From the NCBI GenBank assembly GCA_010645155.1, contig JAAGOF010000324.1:40046-104045 (forward strand): a stretch of DNA of 64,000 bases. Reading direction: 5' to 3'. Under the pieces are notes generated by a model. It had not been told where the DNA came from and made no database searches. It worked only from the letters and a program-made list of their open reading frames with translations. The DNA comes from Tigriopus japonicus (taxonomy: Eukaryota > Arthropoda > Copepoda > Harpacticoida > Harpacticidae). The translations under genes were made by a program, and so were the position numbers. Each line of letters starts with the position of its first letter. Positions within the stretch are counted from its first letter, which is position 1. Below are positions 11,562-23,753 of this stretch, in pieces.

Positions 11562-12064
11562 GTAGCTAGTGGTCATTTTCTTGAAAGCACTGAAGAAGTC
11601 ACTAGATGACCATGCCATGGATTTGAGTACTACTACTTTTTACCAATACATTGAATAAGTCACTGAAAGGAAGAATACATATTTAAGACTTTGCGTTACA
11701 TATGGTTAATCCAATACATACATGGACAAAACTTCAAAAACTGACTTGTGGCTTCAAGAAGGAGTTTAAAAAAGTTAGTCTTGATTCACATAATTGGTCA
11801 CACTAACTGTCCGCTCACCAGTTGTGAAGGCGACATTTTCCTCACAAATTCAAGGCATTCCGCCCCCTTTGCCAAATCAGCCTGACTAAAGCTTGCACGC
11901 TATCTACATAGTGATTAAAAAACGATCTATGTTGCCAACTAAGTTTTTTTTTGTTTTTTTTCTGGACGTCAGAACGCAACTTCAAAGCTGTGAACTGTTG
12001 AAAGCTGTTCGCAATGAGAGGATATTGCCGCTCCAATAACAAGCATTAATTTTTAAATCACCCT

Positions 12065-12235
12065 CGGGAATGACTGCAGGTTCGCCCATTTAAGCCGTCA
12101 AAGGCCGTGACTACTGCATGTAACTTAATACCACAGGCCACTAGGGCTCGGCAAGCCTGGGACTCGAACTAGCGATGTTCCAGGTAGTTGGCGAATGCTC
12201 AAACCCTATGCCACAAGTGCTTGCCTCTTGCCAAG
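12065..12235 (-). mobile_element. tRNA-derived SINE family D
   Basis: On the minus strand 12225-12150 is a 76-nt tRNA-like unit. Its ends GGCAAGC/GCTTGCC could form a 7-bp acceptor stem; it has a box A-like TGGCATAGGG and a box B GTTCGAGTCCC. The T-arm does not pair, so a functional tRNA is unlikely. A non-tRNA body follows down to about 12065. Confidence 0.6.
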
Positions 12236-13697
12236 ATAGTTTACCAATAAAGGCAATGCCAATAAAGATATCTGATATTTCAGTGTTTTTCCTATTTGCC
12301 ACTTGCACTCTTTGTTCAATGATTATTATTTTTTTGCACTTGGACACTTTTACTTTTCAGTTGGCTTAGCTTTCATTTTTTTATTTTTAACGCCAATTTT
12401 GCTCAATTTTTCTCATGATGAAACGTGATGAAAGGTTTGGTTGACTGGTGAAAAATTACCTTAAAAATTTCTAAGGTAAAAACCGATTTAAAATAATTTG
12501 AAACAATAGTCAAGGCCATCTTCACAAAGCAATACCATTCATTGGAAAAAATAAATCATGCTCAATGGCGTTCATTGTTATCCTACTAAATTGAAAAAGA
12601 CAAACTGAAAAGAATAAAACATGTTGTTTGAATTAGGTATACCATTCTCTTGGCATTATTCAAGGAGAGAGGACAACAATGATGGACGTTTTCATCTTGA
12701 TATTCACTGGATTCACTGAACCTGATCCCATTTCGTGGTTTCAAGAAAGATGCAAAGGAGGTAAGAGATATAGAAATTAGGTCGTACAGTCCAAAGTCAA
12801 AAAAGTCCATTTGATCAAAAATGCCAAGTAAGGCGACACATGAAAAAGAAAAAAACAAGTAACCTTAATCTTTTAAGGCAGCCAGAGTGGAAGTGCGTCC
12901 TATAGTGCTAACGGCAAGATGAAAGTACTACCCCAGACGGCGTGGTTTCTTGGCCCGCTGTCGGTCAACGGTTCTTAGGCTCTTTGCCGCCAAACATGGC
13001 TTTGATTTGACACAGTTGAAAACAAACACTCAAAAGAGTTTAAGAAACTTGATCGAAATTATTTAAGCAAAGTAATCCAAATCATTACTGGCCATTGCTA
13101 CCTAAGACACAAAGGGCACTCCACATCACAGGATTTGACATCCCCTTGGGATTGCTCAATTTATCATGTTGTTGTATCCCGCTCCCGACAATAGTTCTTC
13201 TTACATTAATCCATCTCTTCCCCCTAAAAATATATGTGTATCTTTGTCATTTTATGAACGAAAACATGCAAATGAAAATTTGATACGCTTGAAATTGTAA
13301 GTCATTTCCAGCAAGTTGTCATTTGCTTTTTGTTATTCTTGCATTGGTTCAACATCCAAAGATTCATGTTCAAACCTGTCGTCTGAGTTTTCTCGATCAA
13401 AACTCAACACATTTTTGGATTGCACCGACGGTGTGCTTATTAAATGACCAATTGGGTTCGATATGTAGAATAAAACGTTTCTACAAGTTACAAAGGGTCA
13501 AGCAGACAGTATTTGGGTTGCTTAACAAAATGAAACGACACGAACATCTCAATTGGTTAAGCAGATCAATTCAGAGAAGCAGAGAGTTGCACAAAAATGT
13601 GAGCCATTGTTATTCAACTGGATTGGAGGAGTTGTTACTGAGGTATCACAAAATAAAAGACTGAAATTAGTAGTGATGTGACTTGGGCAAGTAATGA
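12236..13697. other. IR intron sequence with a SINE A head fragment
   Basis: Positions 12876-12960 resemble a decayed head of SINE A (GCCAGAGTGG..., CCCCAGACGGCG). The rest shows no gene. Searching for the missing IR pore exon gave nothing convincing. Confidence 0.45.
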
Positions 13698-13705
13698 GTC
13701 ATCAC

Positions 13706-14985
13706 TAGGGACGGGCAGAAAGTGCAAATAATCTTACCCTTTTAGTTACCAAAAGTTGCAAAAAAATGTGCCCAAAAGTGCAAAACAAAGTGCAGAAAAA
13801 TGTTGAAAGTGCAAATAAATGTCAAAAAAGAGCAAATAAATGTCGAAAAAAGAGCAAATAAATGTCGAAAAAGATCAAATAAATGTCAAAAAAGTGCAAA
13901 TAAATGCCAAAAAAGAGCAAATAACTTCTTTTTGGACTTAAAACGTCATTCATGGAGTACTCACGGCTCCTAATTGAGCAGGAGAAGTCATTTACACGTT
14001 CTAAAGACATTTGAGACTAGTTTGAAGTGAAGAGACAATGCCGCACAAGTAATAGAGTTCTATTAATTAGGTCACTAGCAAAAAGGATGTAAAGTCACTA
14101 AAAATACTCTAGTCAACAATCTTCTGAATTTTTCATTCCTAAGGTGGTCTCGTGGATGTATGTACCTAGAATATTGTCGAAATATACTTACCAATTGTTT
14201 TATATGGCTTTACATCACTCCGTTTTCGTCCTTCAAGTTGTTCAAAAATAGACATTGAAAATTGAACAGAAAAATAACCACGTGTGCCTAACAATTACAT
14301 AAAAAAATAGTCATAAATGTGTTTTAAGCTAGTTTTTAGCGACATTACTTCAATATTTGGCCCATGGCCTAATTACCAGAACTTAATTTCAAATGTGGCA
14401 TTCATTGTCTCATCACATCAAAACTGTTCTTAAATACTTTTGGAACTTAGAAGTAATTTCTCCAAGTCAATAAAACAATGTGTACTGCTACATTGATGTA
14501 TCCTTAGCTTGATGATTTTAAGTTTATAATGGCCTTTTTTAGAAATAGCGATCTTTGTAGGCAACAAACCTAATTCTGCAATCTCTATTGTTTATAGATC
14601 ATTCCATTACCATAACATGAGTTTCTTTAGGTATGCTATTTATTGGTTGCATGCAATGAGATTCTTTTGTCTAATATTTAGTTTAGTAAACAGGATGTTA
14701 TAGTTAAAGACAAGATGGTGAATAAAGTGTGTGTTTTGCGTCTGAAATGCACATATTTCTTCAAGGTGCTAAGAATGGTTGATTGCAAATGCAAGCCTTT
14801 TTGACTAGTTCAAAATTTGATCTTGAAACTAATAATTCTTACAAAAGCCACTACATTTTCTTAACAATTTGTCAATTTTGGCCAAAAACGTAAATAAAAA
14901 GTGCAAATAAACGTGAAAAGTGCAAAAGTGCAGAAAAATGGGTTTATGTTACCAAAAATCTTTTTACACTATTTGCCCGTCCCTA
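13706..14985 (+). mobile_element. hAT-type non-autonomous element, GGGACGGGC family, copy 1
   Basis: Ends TAGGGACGGGCA / TGCCCGTCCCTA are perfect inverted repeats flanked by a perfect 8-bp duplication GTCATCAC (13698-13705, 14986-14993), diagnostic of hAT insertion. The left 200 bp is a degenerate array of AAAAGAGCAAATAAATGTC-like units; the right end repeats AAAGTGCAAATAAA. No transposase. A second copy of almost equal length lies inverted at 43317-44594. It sits in the long IR intron. Confidence 0.93.
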
Positions 14986-14993
14986 GTCATCAC

Positions 14994-16317
14994 AGACACC
15001 CAAGAACAAGTTGATGACAAGCGTTACTTGTGCAATACACCAATACACTTGGCCAGCTCAAGGAACATTGGAAGATGCAGTTGCCGGCAGTTGCTCTTTG
15101 AAGAGTTAAGATACAAGATACTTACAGTGTGACTTAGAAGAAAAAATGTCAAGTTGCATTATCGATGATCTTTTGACCTTAATAATTTAGCAATAACTAG
15201 TGGAAGTGATACAAAAAAATATTTCAATTTGGATAGCATTTGCAAAACCATGTTTTTTTTTTGTTTCGGTTCTAGGCCACACATGAATGCACTTTTGAGG
15301 CTAATCAAGACCGAGATTTAGAAGTCACACTTCCAGAACAATCTCGTTTACTCAGAGTTGCCAGCATGAAAAAGTAAAATGCCAAATCTTTTTTTAGTAT
15401 TCTCGAAATATTTTGCATTTCCCCATGTGAGAGAATTGAAGTGTGTAATTTTCTTAAAAATACATCCTTTCAAAGGTATGAGCCCTATTTAGCTGAATCA
15501 GCCTGGTTTAATGAAATTCGGATGGCAAGTTTTTTCTTCGTTCATAGCAAATTTGGCAAATCTGTTAGCTGGGAAAAGTACTTGTACAAACACCCAAGCT
15601 ATGCCAAGCTTCAGCAAGCCCAAGCACTGTGCCAGTACAGCTTGCCCAATCTCTTGTTTGCCCCCATCACTAGAAATTAGTTTGGTTACAATATAGATAT
15701 GTAGAGATGCGAGATACTCAGTTTTTTGTCGGACAATAGCTAGAAAATGGTTGCGTGAATCTGCCCAAATTTTCCGAGGAATATTGATGGACTATGCAGG
15801 GTAGGTTCAAACAACAGCCTGTCCTGATTTCTGTCCAAAGAGTAAGATAAGGTTTATCTCGTCTGAAAGTGCTGTTTTGAGTTTGTTTCCCTCCATTTGC
15901 TATACAGAACACATACAAAGGGATCCAATGATGTCATTTGAACATGGCTGAACAAATTGTAAATGATTTTCATGGTTAATCCTTTATTCAAAGACTGGAT
16001 TGAACCAACCCTGACCTTGTGTCCAATTTGACCATGACCAGAAACAAGTTTATTGTTAGTGACAGGGCTTGAGTTCAGAGAGCTTTCTGATGCAACAGAG
16101 CAGTCCAGTTCAACTTCAAAAGTGGCCTACAAAATGATAGGCGGGACTGGCCAAGTATGTCGTATCTGTCAATATCTATGGGTTCCAATTTACAAGTCTC
16201 TTTTCAGAAGCTATTTCACAACAAATCAAACAAAAAAAGTTGATATGGTGTCCAAGAGACGAAATTTTACAACTTTAAACTCCATAAGTGTCAAATCAAC
16301 AACATAGGCCTTAAAAA
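14994..16317. other. IR intron sequence, possible hAT fragment
   Basis: At 15560-15680 CAAGCTT/GCTTGCC words end in CCCCCATCACTA, resembling the right end of the nested MITE at 6206-6649; no left end found. Otherwise nothing recognised. Confidence 0.4.
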
Positions 16318-16566
16318 TGGATGAGTGTGGTCGGACGAATTGAGCTGTTGATTTGGGGGCCAAATTCACTAGTGATAGGCAGAATTAGGCTAGAGCATTT
16401 CATAGTTTAACTTTGCAACATGAAGGAAAGTTCTTGTTTCGATTGATTGTCAAAACGAAGAATCCGAATTGGGCTAGAGGATTATAATTAAGTTTTTAGC
16501 GGGTTAGTCTCGACTTTGACGCATCCCTAGCCATTTTGGTCCCAAAATCCCTAACTAAATTCGCTC
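16318..16566. repeat. Palindromic MITE, family P, copy 2
   Basis: Starts AATGGATGAGTGT and ends with an inverted, diverged copy containing GACGCATCCCTAGCCATTTTGG. The same blocks occur at 10913-11190. It immediately adjoins the TTAA-flanked element at 16573. Confidence 0.65.
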
Positions 16567-16572
16567 AATTAA

Positions 16573-17662
16573 CCCAGATCAAGGGCTTGTTGTGCGTTGA
16601 GGTTCAGAGAATTATCACGAGATGGTGCTGTTCCACGCGTCCACTTGGAAAAATCAGAGCGAGTCATATACATAACTTTTGAAGTCGCTCATGTTTGAAA
16701 TCAAGATGATATGATCGTAAAAGTTATTGTAGGTCATATGTTTTGTGTTTTGAGATCCATACTTGAAGCAAACTTCTTCAATTGACTTCCATAATTTTTG
16801 CGTCTTTTAAACGTTTTCAGGCTTTTAAAATGACGCCATATGAATGTCAGCTTCTACGTATTCTATGTTTAACCCAAAATTTGGTAAGAAATGCTCTAGC
16901 AGGTTCAAAATACGCTTGAAGTCAATAATGGAAGCATGCTTGCAGCATGCCTTTGTGCAGACAAAACATATGAGCTTGTATCGTGTAGAGAGAATCATCC
17001 CCTCACAAATCCACATATTTTGGGCTGATGAAGTTGATTTGAACTCAAATTATGGGATTCGGAAGATTCTCGTTGCCCGTCTAGGTTGAGAGATGTGAGT
17101 TTATCCTGACAATGGTTTTGGTTGCGCAACGTAGCTTAAATAACAAAACAAAGGATCAAGAATCCGGGATTATAAAATCCGGCAGTTTTCAAAGCATCCA
17201 AGTCGCAAAGGTGGTCTGTGGAATGTGAAAACCAAGAATGGAAGAACAAGGGTTTTCGCATTTCACAGACTACCCTTATTTGTTACATGCTATGAAAAAT
17301 GTCGTATTTTTTAATCCCGGATTCCTGATCGTTTGTTTTGTTGTTTGAGCCCCGTTGCGCAGCCAAAACCATTGTCAGGATAAACTAACATCTCTCAACC
17401 TAGAGAGGCAACGAGAATCTTCCGAGTCCCATAATTTGAGTTCAAATCAACTACATCAGCCCAAAATATGTGGATTTGGGAGGGGATGATTCCCTCTACA
17501 CGATACAATAACTTTTAAGATCATATCATCTTGATTTCAAACATGAGTGACTTCAAAAGTTATGTATATGACTCGCTCTGTTTTTTCCAAGTTAACGCGT
17601 GGATCAGCACCATCTCGTGATAATTCTCCGAACCTCAACGCACAACAAACCCTTGATCTGGG
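16573..17662. mobile_element. piggyBac-like fold-back element (TTAA duplication)
   Basis: The element begins CCCAGATCAAGGG and ends CCCTTGATCTGGG, flanked on both sides by TTAA (16569-16572, 17663-17666). TTAA duplications and CCC ends fit piggyBac-type MITEs. Almost the whole element is two long inverted arms meeting near 17220; shared blocks include GCGTTGAGGTTC and CACATATTTTGGGCTGATG. The left arm carries a 244-bp insertion absent from the right arm. Confidence 0.82.
16732..16975. mobile_element. GGTCATATG-family element, copy 2, nested
   Basis: Ends GGTCATATGTTTTGT / ACAAAACATATGAGC are inverted and flanked by TTGTA on both sides. The intact right arm of the host palindrome reads straight through the site, proving an insertion. 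Interior shares ACTTGAAG words with 39-929. Confidence 0.8.
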
Positions 17663-17666
17663 TTAA

Positions 17667-18009
17667 TTACACTCGTGCACTGAAAATATGATTGCAGCAA
17701 AATTGAAACTCAATTTCCCGATTTTATAAAATTTGCAATTTCTTATCAATTATCATCAAACACATGGTCAAGTGAATTTTGCATGAATATAAGTCAGCTG
17801 CTTCCAGTTCATTTTTAGGAGCCCTTTTGGTCCATCATGGACAAAGTTATAACTTACATAACTTACTTTGATTTTCCATTTGGCTCTGCCATTAAGAAAA
17901 TCAAAACCTGTTTTTTTATTGTTTTCATATGCTGTTAGCGAAGCTTTTGACTCAAAAACTCTCCTTTAAAATGCTTGTCTGCATTGGTTTTGGCAAGGGG
18001 TTTGGAATT
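17667..18009. other. IR intron sequence, nothing recognised
   Basis: AT-rich; no ORF or repeat end identified. Confidence 0.5.
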
Positions 18010-18480
18010 CATGGGCTCAAGGTATCTGATACTGTATGTTTTCAAGAGCATTCATGGGCTCTGTCCTAACCAGGATTTGAAGTCAGTTGTAGCAATCGTA
18101 GAGGCTTCACTTGTGCTCTGAGAGCACCTCCAAATCCCAAGGAATCTAGGCTAGTTCGAACAATGAAGTCCTCTTCTCTTCTTTATCGGGCTCCTTCATT
18201 GTTCAATTTGTTACCCATTAGTCTTCGTCGGGAATATGCAGGAGCTGATCCTCTAACAGCATTTAAGGCAGGATCGGACAAATTTTTAAATACTATTCAT
18301 GACCAACCCACTCACTATACAAGGGTTGTACAGATCTGCCTACAATAACTCATTGATAGATCAAGTTTCATGTAAACAGTAATTATAGAAACTATATTAA
18401 TGATTAACTCTCTTTACAGGGAATCCCATTCCTTGTACCGGTATTAAAAAATCCGCCCCCCCCCCCAAAAAAAAAAAAAA
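18010..18480 (+). mobile_element. LINE 3' end (CR1/jockey-like), copy 1, truncated
   Basis: Positions 18163-18348 encode the last 61 residues of a LINE polyprotein (SLLYRAPSLFNLLPISLRRE, DPLTAFK, LDKFLN-like), matching the minus-strand copy at 37686-38430. The frame upstream to 18010 is present but broken. The 3' UTR ends CAGGGAATCCCATTCCTTG...TTAAAAAATCCGC and then poly-C/poly-A, the same tail as SINE A. Confidence 0.85.
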
Positions 18481-18572
18481 TCTAAAGCTGATCAAATCAA
18501 CTCTAAATCAACTCTAAAGTTTTGAGTCAGTAAAATTTAAGCCTATACAGGATATATGGGTATTTGGAAATG

Positions 18573-19400
18573 TTTTCTCACCATATTTGATGCTTGAGAT
18601 TTGTTATGTGCCATTTTTACTTGTGGCTGATTAAATATATTGCAAGGACATCCTTGGATAATGACGAGATGTGAAAACAGTATTGATCATAAAGTGGCCA
18701 AGGAACAAAAGCAGAGAGAAGGAAGGAGGAATTTTGAACAATTGTAGAGACTGAATTGAGTATCAAAACAATTGTAAAAAATATTTGTTGTGAATCACCT
18801 TAGTTTTCTTAAAACGTGAATGCAATAGGAACTAGACATATGAACGAATTTAAACAACAACTTGCTTGCTCTTTCACGTCCCATTTGTGTCGTCGTTAGT
18901 ATAGAAACAATTTGTTGGCTTCAATATCCTTTCTCTTTGCAAATTAGTTGACCCATCATGCAATTTGAAAGTGCTTTCTAGGTAAAAAAAGTTGGGTGTA
19001 TTCATTAAAAAAATGAATCGAAATATGCCCGTTATGGCCTGAAGTGCGATTTAAACCTTCCCACCCAATTTGCACGGATGACACAGTATGACCTTTCAAC
19101 AAAGTGTTTCATATTCCTTGTTTGGCAGCATAAGAATTCATTGCATTTGAATTGCATTTGAGGCTACTAATCGTGCAATCATACCTTATCAATACAATTT
19201 AAATAAAAGGACCAGTTCTGGATTATAATTGCAGTTGTGTGCGATCTTTTGTTTTCAATGAAAATCCAGGTGTATGATGCCAAACAGCATTACATAATAA
19301 ATGTGAACTTCATTTAAAGAAAGTATCTGTTAATTGACCCTCAATACAGACCTAGTATAACCTCACTGGAACATAAAAATCATGTTAATAACAATTTCTT
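18573..19400 (+). repeat. Dispersed repeat D1, copy 2
   Basis: Aligns with 2283-3060; extra bases are mainly near 18640-18780. The gypsy 5' LTR begins 27 bp after its end. Confidence 0.65.
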
Positions 19401-19688
19401 TAAACAAGGTAAACTAAAATGAAATGTGTATGAATGATCAATCTACGTAGATCTTGGAAAAAACCTGTATCGATGTCAACAGAAAACTTGTCTCTCGAAT
19501 AAAGAATTGAACATGGTGCAGACGGCAAGAGACGACTTTCTTTTTTGAATGGTGAACTCATGCACCGATTAATCCACTGCCATTTTGTTCGTTTTCATCG
19601 GGTAACTCAAGATCCGAACTGTGTTTTTTCCCTGTGATTTTATCCAAAGTGAAAGTGAGTGAATTTTCCGCTGAATTATCGGATTAAA

Positions 19689-20958
19689 ATGCCCGAGTCC
19701 AAGAATACTTCTTCAAAATCTCTTGCGGCATCCAACGTGGAGTCGACTTTCACTTCGGATCACCTCGTATTAATGAGGCTCTCAGGCCTGATAAATTGAT
19801 GAGTACGGCCAGCTTGGCCGAATTTCGATCGTGGCAAGAAGGATTCAATTTATACTACTCATCAAATCATATGGGTAATTTTCCTTCGGCAGAGCAACAC
19901 GGCTACATGAAAGCTTCATTAGAGTTGAACTTCAACAAGTGATCACTCTTGAAACCACCAACACGACACCAATTTATGGAGAGGATGGATGTCTTTCCAT
20001 TCTCAAAGCATTTTTCTTGCGGAATATTCCCCTCATCACAAGGAGATTCGATTTTTTCCAATGCAACCAGCGTCAAGGTGAACCCTTTTCCGATTGGTAT
20101 ATTCGTTTGCAATTGGAAGGCAATGAAGCCGAGCTTGATACGTTGAATGTCGACGATATATATGCTTTACCAATAATAACAGGTACATCCGATTACAAAC
20201 TAAGGGAGGAATTGCTTCGACGAGAAACTTCAACCAAAGATGAATTTTATCGGATTGCTTCAACTTGGGAATCTGCTGCCAAAGCGCAAGAGACTCTGAC
20301 AAATTCACCAGAGATTTCTGCAGCAGCAATATCCTCATATCAAAAGACTAAGGGTAAAGGACGTGACAATAAAATTAAAAGCAAATCTACTCTGGTTGAT
20401 TCCTGTCACCGTTGTGGTCAAAAAGATCAACATGCGAAGGGCGAATGTCTTGCCCAAAACCTCAACTGTCACAAATGCAATAAGATGGGACATATTGCTC
20501 CAGTTTGTAGAAGGAAGTCTTCTCCACGTTCAAAATCGAAGCCTCGGGGTCGTTCAAGAACCAGATTTGGAACGCAGCATTTGGATTCCTCTAGATCTAT
20601 CACCACTGTGGATCATGTGGATGTCGTTTCTTCAAGCGTTAGTATTAAATCCGTCCAAACTCGTCCTACCACTCTCATTCGGGTGCGAATCATCCCTATG
20701 AAAGGTACTCCATTTCACATTGAGGCGCTTCCTGATACAGGAGCTACTGAGCCCATAATTTCCAATGATCTTGTAAGGACTTATGGGATAAGAATTGACC
20801 GTTCAAAAATCTGCAAGATCAAAGCAGCTAATTCTGGTAAATCTCAAAGTCCAAGTTCAAGATCGTATTGCTCAGATCCAAGCATTTGTAACACCTGCAA
20901 TCCACATTTTATTATTCCTTGCATGGCACAATCTCATTTCATTGGGAATTATTTCTGA
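19689..20958 (+). pseudogene. gypsy gag with CCHC knuckles and protease start
   Basis: ATG at 19689 opens a gag frame; after a frame change it continues as a long open stretch 19939-20958. Two zinc knuckles are visible near residues 155-190 of that stretch: CHRCGQKDQHAKGEC (CX2CX5HX4C) and CHKCNKMGHIAPVC (CX2CX4HX4C), followed by a basic Arg/Ser tail. The aspartic protease motif DTGA lies about 265 residues in. Frame breaks near 19760, at 19939 and again around 20800 make it non-functional. Confidence 0.88.
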
Positions 20959-21675
20959 TAATTTCCCCTTTCCGTCTTCTGATCCGACCCAAACAACAAC
21001 GAGAATATATCAGACGGATGTGAAGCAATCGCAGAAGTCGCCGAAAGTCTTCCTTGAAAGCATTTTCGAGAAGTTTCAATTGGTTTTTGATGATGGAAAT
21101 GAACTACAAGAAATGAAAGGCCCACCAATGAAAATTCATTTACGCAAAGACTTTCCCATCACACCAACAAAAAGACTCATTGCATTTTCAATTCCTCTCG
21201 CTTACTTCGACCTCGCCGAAAATGACAAAAATGTCAAATTAAATCAGGAATTATCGAACCTGTGACATGGCCCACAGATTGGACAAGTCCGGCCATGTTC
21301 CTACCGAAACCAAACGGTCGTGGAGTTCGAATGGTTACGGATTTTTCGGCTCTAAATAAATTTGTTCAGCGACCCGTGCATCCCTTTCCGAGCCTAACCG
21401 AAATTGCTTCTTCAGTCCCCCAGGAACACCACAATTTTCATGACCCTTGATGCCAAAAAGGGCTACTGGCAAATTCCGTTGGACGTCAATTATCGAGATT
21501 TGACCACATTTATTACACCATTTGGTCGTTTTCGTTATTGTAGGGCACCAATTGGCCTGAATGCGAGCGGAGATGAATATTGTTCTCGTGGTGATCAAGC
21601 TCTCCATGATCTTAAAGGAGCGCGAAAAATTGTGGATGATATTCTGATCTTTGCTCCAGATTTTAAGGTTTTGTA
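20795..21675 (+). pseudogene. gypsy protease end and reverse transcriptase
   Basis: The frame shifts at 20795, at about 21262 and at about 21404. Visible RT blocks are WTSPAMFLPKPNG and VRMVTDFSALNK, then DAKKGYWQIPLD, TPFGRFRYCRAPIGL and the catalytic VDDILIF. A TAG at 21673-21675 interrupts the frame right after the palm. Three frames over 900 bp and an internal stop show decay. Confidence 0.88.
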
Positions 21676-22660
21676 GGAGTGTGTCTTAGCTGTTCTTCAT
21701 CGTTGCTCTGAATATGGAATAACACTATCGAAGGACAAAACACAGATTGGATCTGAGGTGAAGTTCGCTGGATATGTGATCAATGCACAAGGTGTAAAAC
21801 CGGATCCTGAAAAGTGCAGATCCATCGTCGAATTTCCTACCCCACAATCAATCACTGATTTGCGCTCTTTTATGGGGGTAGCCAATCAATTAGGTCAATT
21901 TTTCCCAGATTCAGCTCACTCTCTTCAACCTCTTCGATCTCTTCTGAGCCTAAAAGTGCATTTTTTGTGGCTTCCGGAACATGAGTTGGTATTTACCAAA
22001 GCAAAGTCAATTCTCTCGAATCCAAACGGACCGTTATTGGCTCATTTTGACCCGAAACTCCCAACAAATATAATGACCGATGCATCAAGATTAAAAGGAC
22101 TGGGTTTTGCTCTCGTCCAAACCGATTCAAAAGGAGTAAACCATCTAATTCAGTGTGGTTTCCGGAGTTTGATTCCAGCTGAAACGAGATATGTTGTTTG
22201 CGAACTGGAGACATTGGCAATTAAGTGGGCAATTCTTAAATGTCGAATCTACTTGGAAGGTATCAATTTTGTCGTTTCGACAGACCATCGACCATTGCTT
22301 GGAATATTTCGATCATCCAATCTTCCTGCAATCTCAAATTCGTGCATTCAAAGAATGCTAAGCACGATTGCCGGATACACCTTCAACGTAAAATGGGTCC
22401 CCGGTAAAAATCATCTCATAGCTGACGCTTTATCGAGAACACCCATCTTTGATCCTCATGAAACAGAAAGTGAACAGAATGTCATTCATGTATCCCAAGT
22501 CAAAATTTACTCATCTGTCTTATCTGGTCCTGTGCAATTATCGTTCATGAGCAAAGGTTGCCAAAAGCGATCTAACTTATTGTGCTATCGTGAAAGCCCT
22601 TCAAAGAGGCCTAAATCCCAAATCTTTACAATCAGATCATCCGCCTCGACTAGATTGTAA
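21676..22660 (+). pseudogene. gypsy RT thumb and RNase H
   Basis: A 300-residue open stretch continues pol after the TAG: FAGYVINAQGVKPDPEK and LRSFMGVANQ (connection), then RNase H with MTDAS, CELETLAIKWAI and TDHRPLLGIF, ending in the VKWVPGKNHLIADALSR block. It runs out of frame before the integrase zinc finger. Confidence 0.9.
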
Positions 22661-23753
22661 TGTATGGGATAAACTATCATTTGATGATGAACATCAATTG
22701 TTACTATTTCATCACCGTATTGTCGTTCCCCAAAAAATTCGCCAAGATATCCTCCAAAGTCTCCACATTCAATATCAAGGAATATCGAAGACTCGTTCCC
22801 TTGCTAGACAACTTTATTATTGGCCAGGAATGATGAACGAAATAGCAGGCATGATTTCAAAATGCCCAGAATGTATTTAATTCCAACCAAGGCAACAACG
22901 CGAGCCCCTGGTCCAATTCCAGGCTGAAAAGCCCTTCGAGGCCGTCTCTGTGGATCTTTTAGAGGCAAAAGGCCAACACTATATAGTTCTTGTTGATCGT
23001 TTTTCATTGTGGACTTGTATTTCAAAGTTACACTAATTAAATACTCAAGCAATCAATAAGTCGCTTGAAGATATTTTCCTGGATTTTGGACTTCCAGATG
23101 TTATTCGCACGGATGGGGGTCCTCAATTTCGAGGTCCATTTAAAGCATATTGCTCGACTTTTTTAATCAAACACGAATTAACATCGCCGTATAATCCACA
23201 AGCCAACGGTCACGCCGAATCGGCAGTTAAGTCGATGAAACATTTGATCATGAAGTCGAAGACATGGTCCAAATTTCTTGTAGCCCTCCGTGAATGGCGC
23301 AACACACCAACATCAAAGGGCTTGAGTCCGGCTCAATTACTCTTTAACAGACGCCAGAGAACATTATTAACTCCCGCACATCCTCGAGCATATCATTCCA
23401 TAAGTCCCGATAGTTTGAATGTGGCAATGGAGTCAAACCGACGAAATTCGGATGACGCGAAGGCGAGATATGATAGTCAATCAAAACAATTAGCATCCCT
23501 CCCAATTGGTTCGAAAGTCGTCATTCAGAATCCAAAGACTAAACGATGGGACTCTGAGGGTATAGTGATATCTGATAACCGATCTTGTCAGATCGATTTC
23601 AATGGTACAATCCATCTACGAAACCGAAGATTCCTTTACCCCATCACCCAGAAACGTGTCAAGTTTATTGTTGAATATTTTTTGCTATACTGTGTACATC
23701 ATTTTATCGTTCCGTTTTTTTCTTTTTTTCACTCTAAGTATTTCATTCGGTAA
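22590..23753 (+). pseudogene. gypsy integrase
   Basis: The HHCC region (H..H..GISKTRSLARQLYYWPGM, CPECI) occupies 22590-22880 and meets a stop. The core continues in another frame with the three catalytic acidic residues visible: VSVDLLEA, IRTDGGPQF and NGHAESAVK (D,D,E). From 23235 a 172-residue stretch carries the C-terminal domain with WRNTPTSKGLSPAQLLFNR and a basic tail. Two interruptions make it inactive. Confidence 0.88.

Larger units (their letters stand above)
10835..11835. mobile_element. Composite inverted-repeat element in IR intron
   Basis: The ends are imperfect inverted copies of about 28 bp: TGTCGCCTGTCACCAACTG at the left and, reversed, TGTCGCCTTCACAACTGGTG at the right, each followed by GAGCGGACA. 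Inside lie a palindrome (10913-11190) and a hAT MITE (11241-11561). No ORF; no clear target duplication. Confidence 0.5.

Noticed and set aside
12150..12225. 76-nt tRNA-like sequence as a functional tRNA gene
   Set aside because: The acceptor ends pair but the T-arm does not, and a SINE-like body follows; better explained as a SINE head.
13822..14010. Minus-strand ORF rich in FFDIYL
   Set aside because: Encoded by the AT-rich motif array of the hAT element; same for 44255-44554.
13706..14010. CRISPR-like array from regularly spaced repeats
   Set aside because: Units are degenerate, lack unique spacers and lie within a hAT element in a eukaryotic genome; no cas genes.
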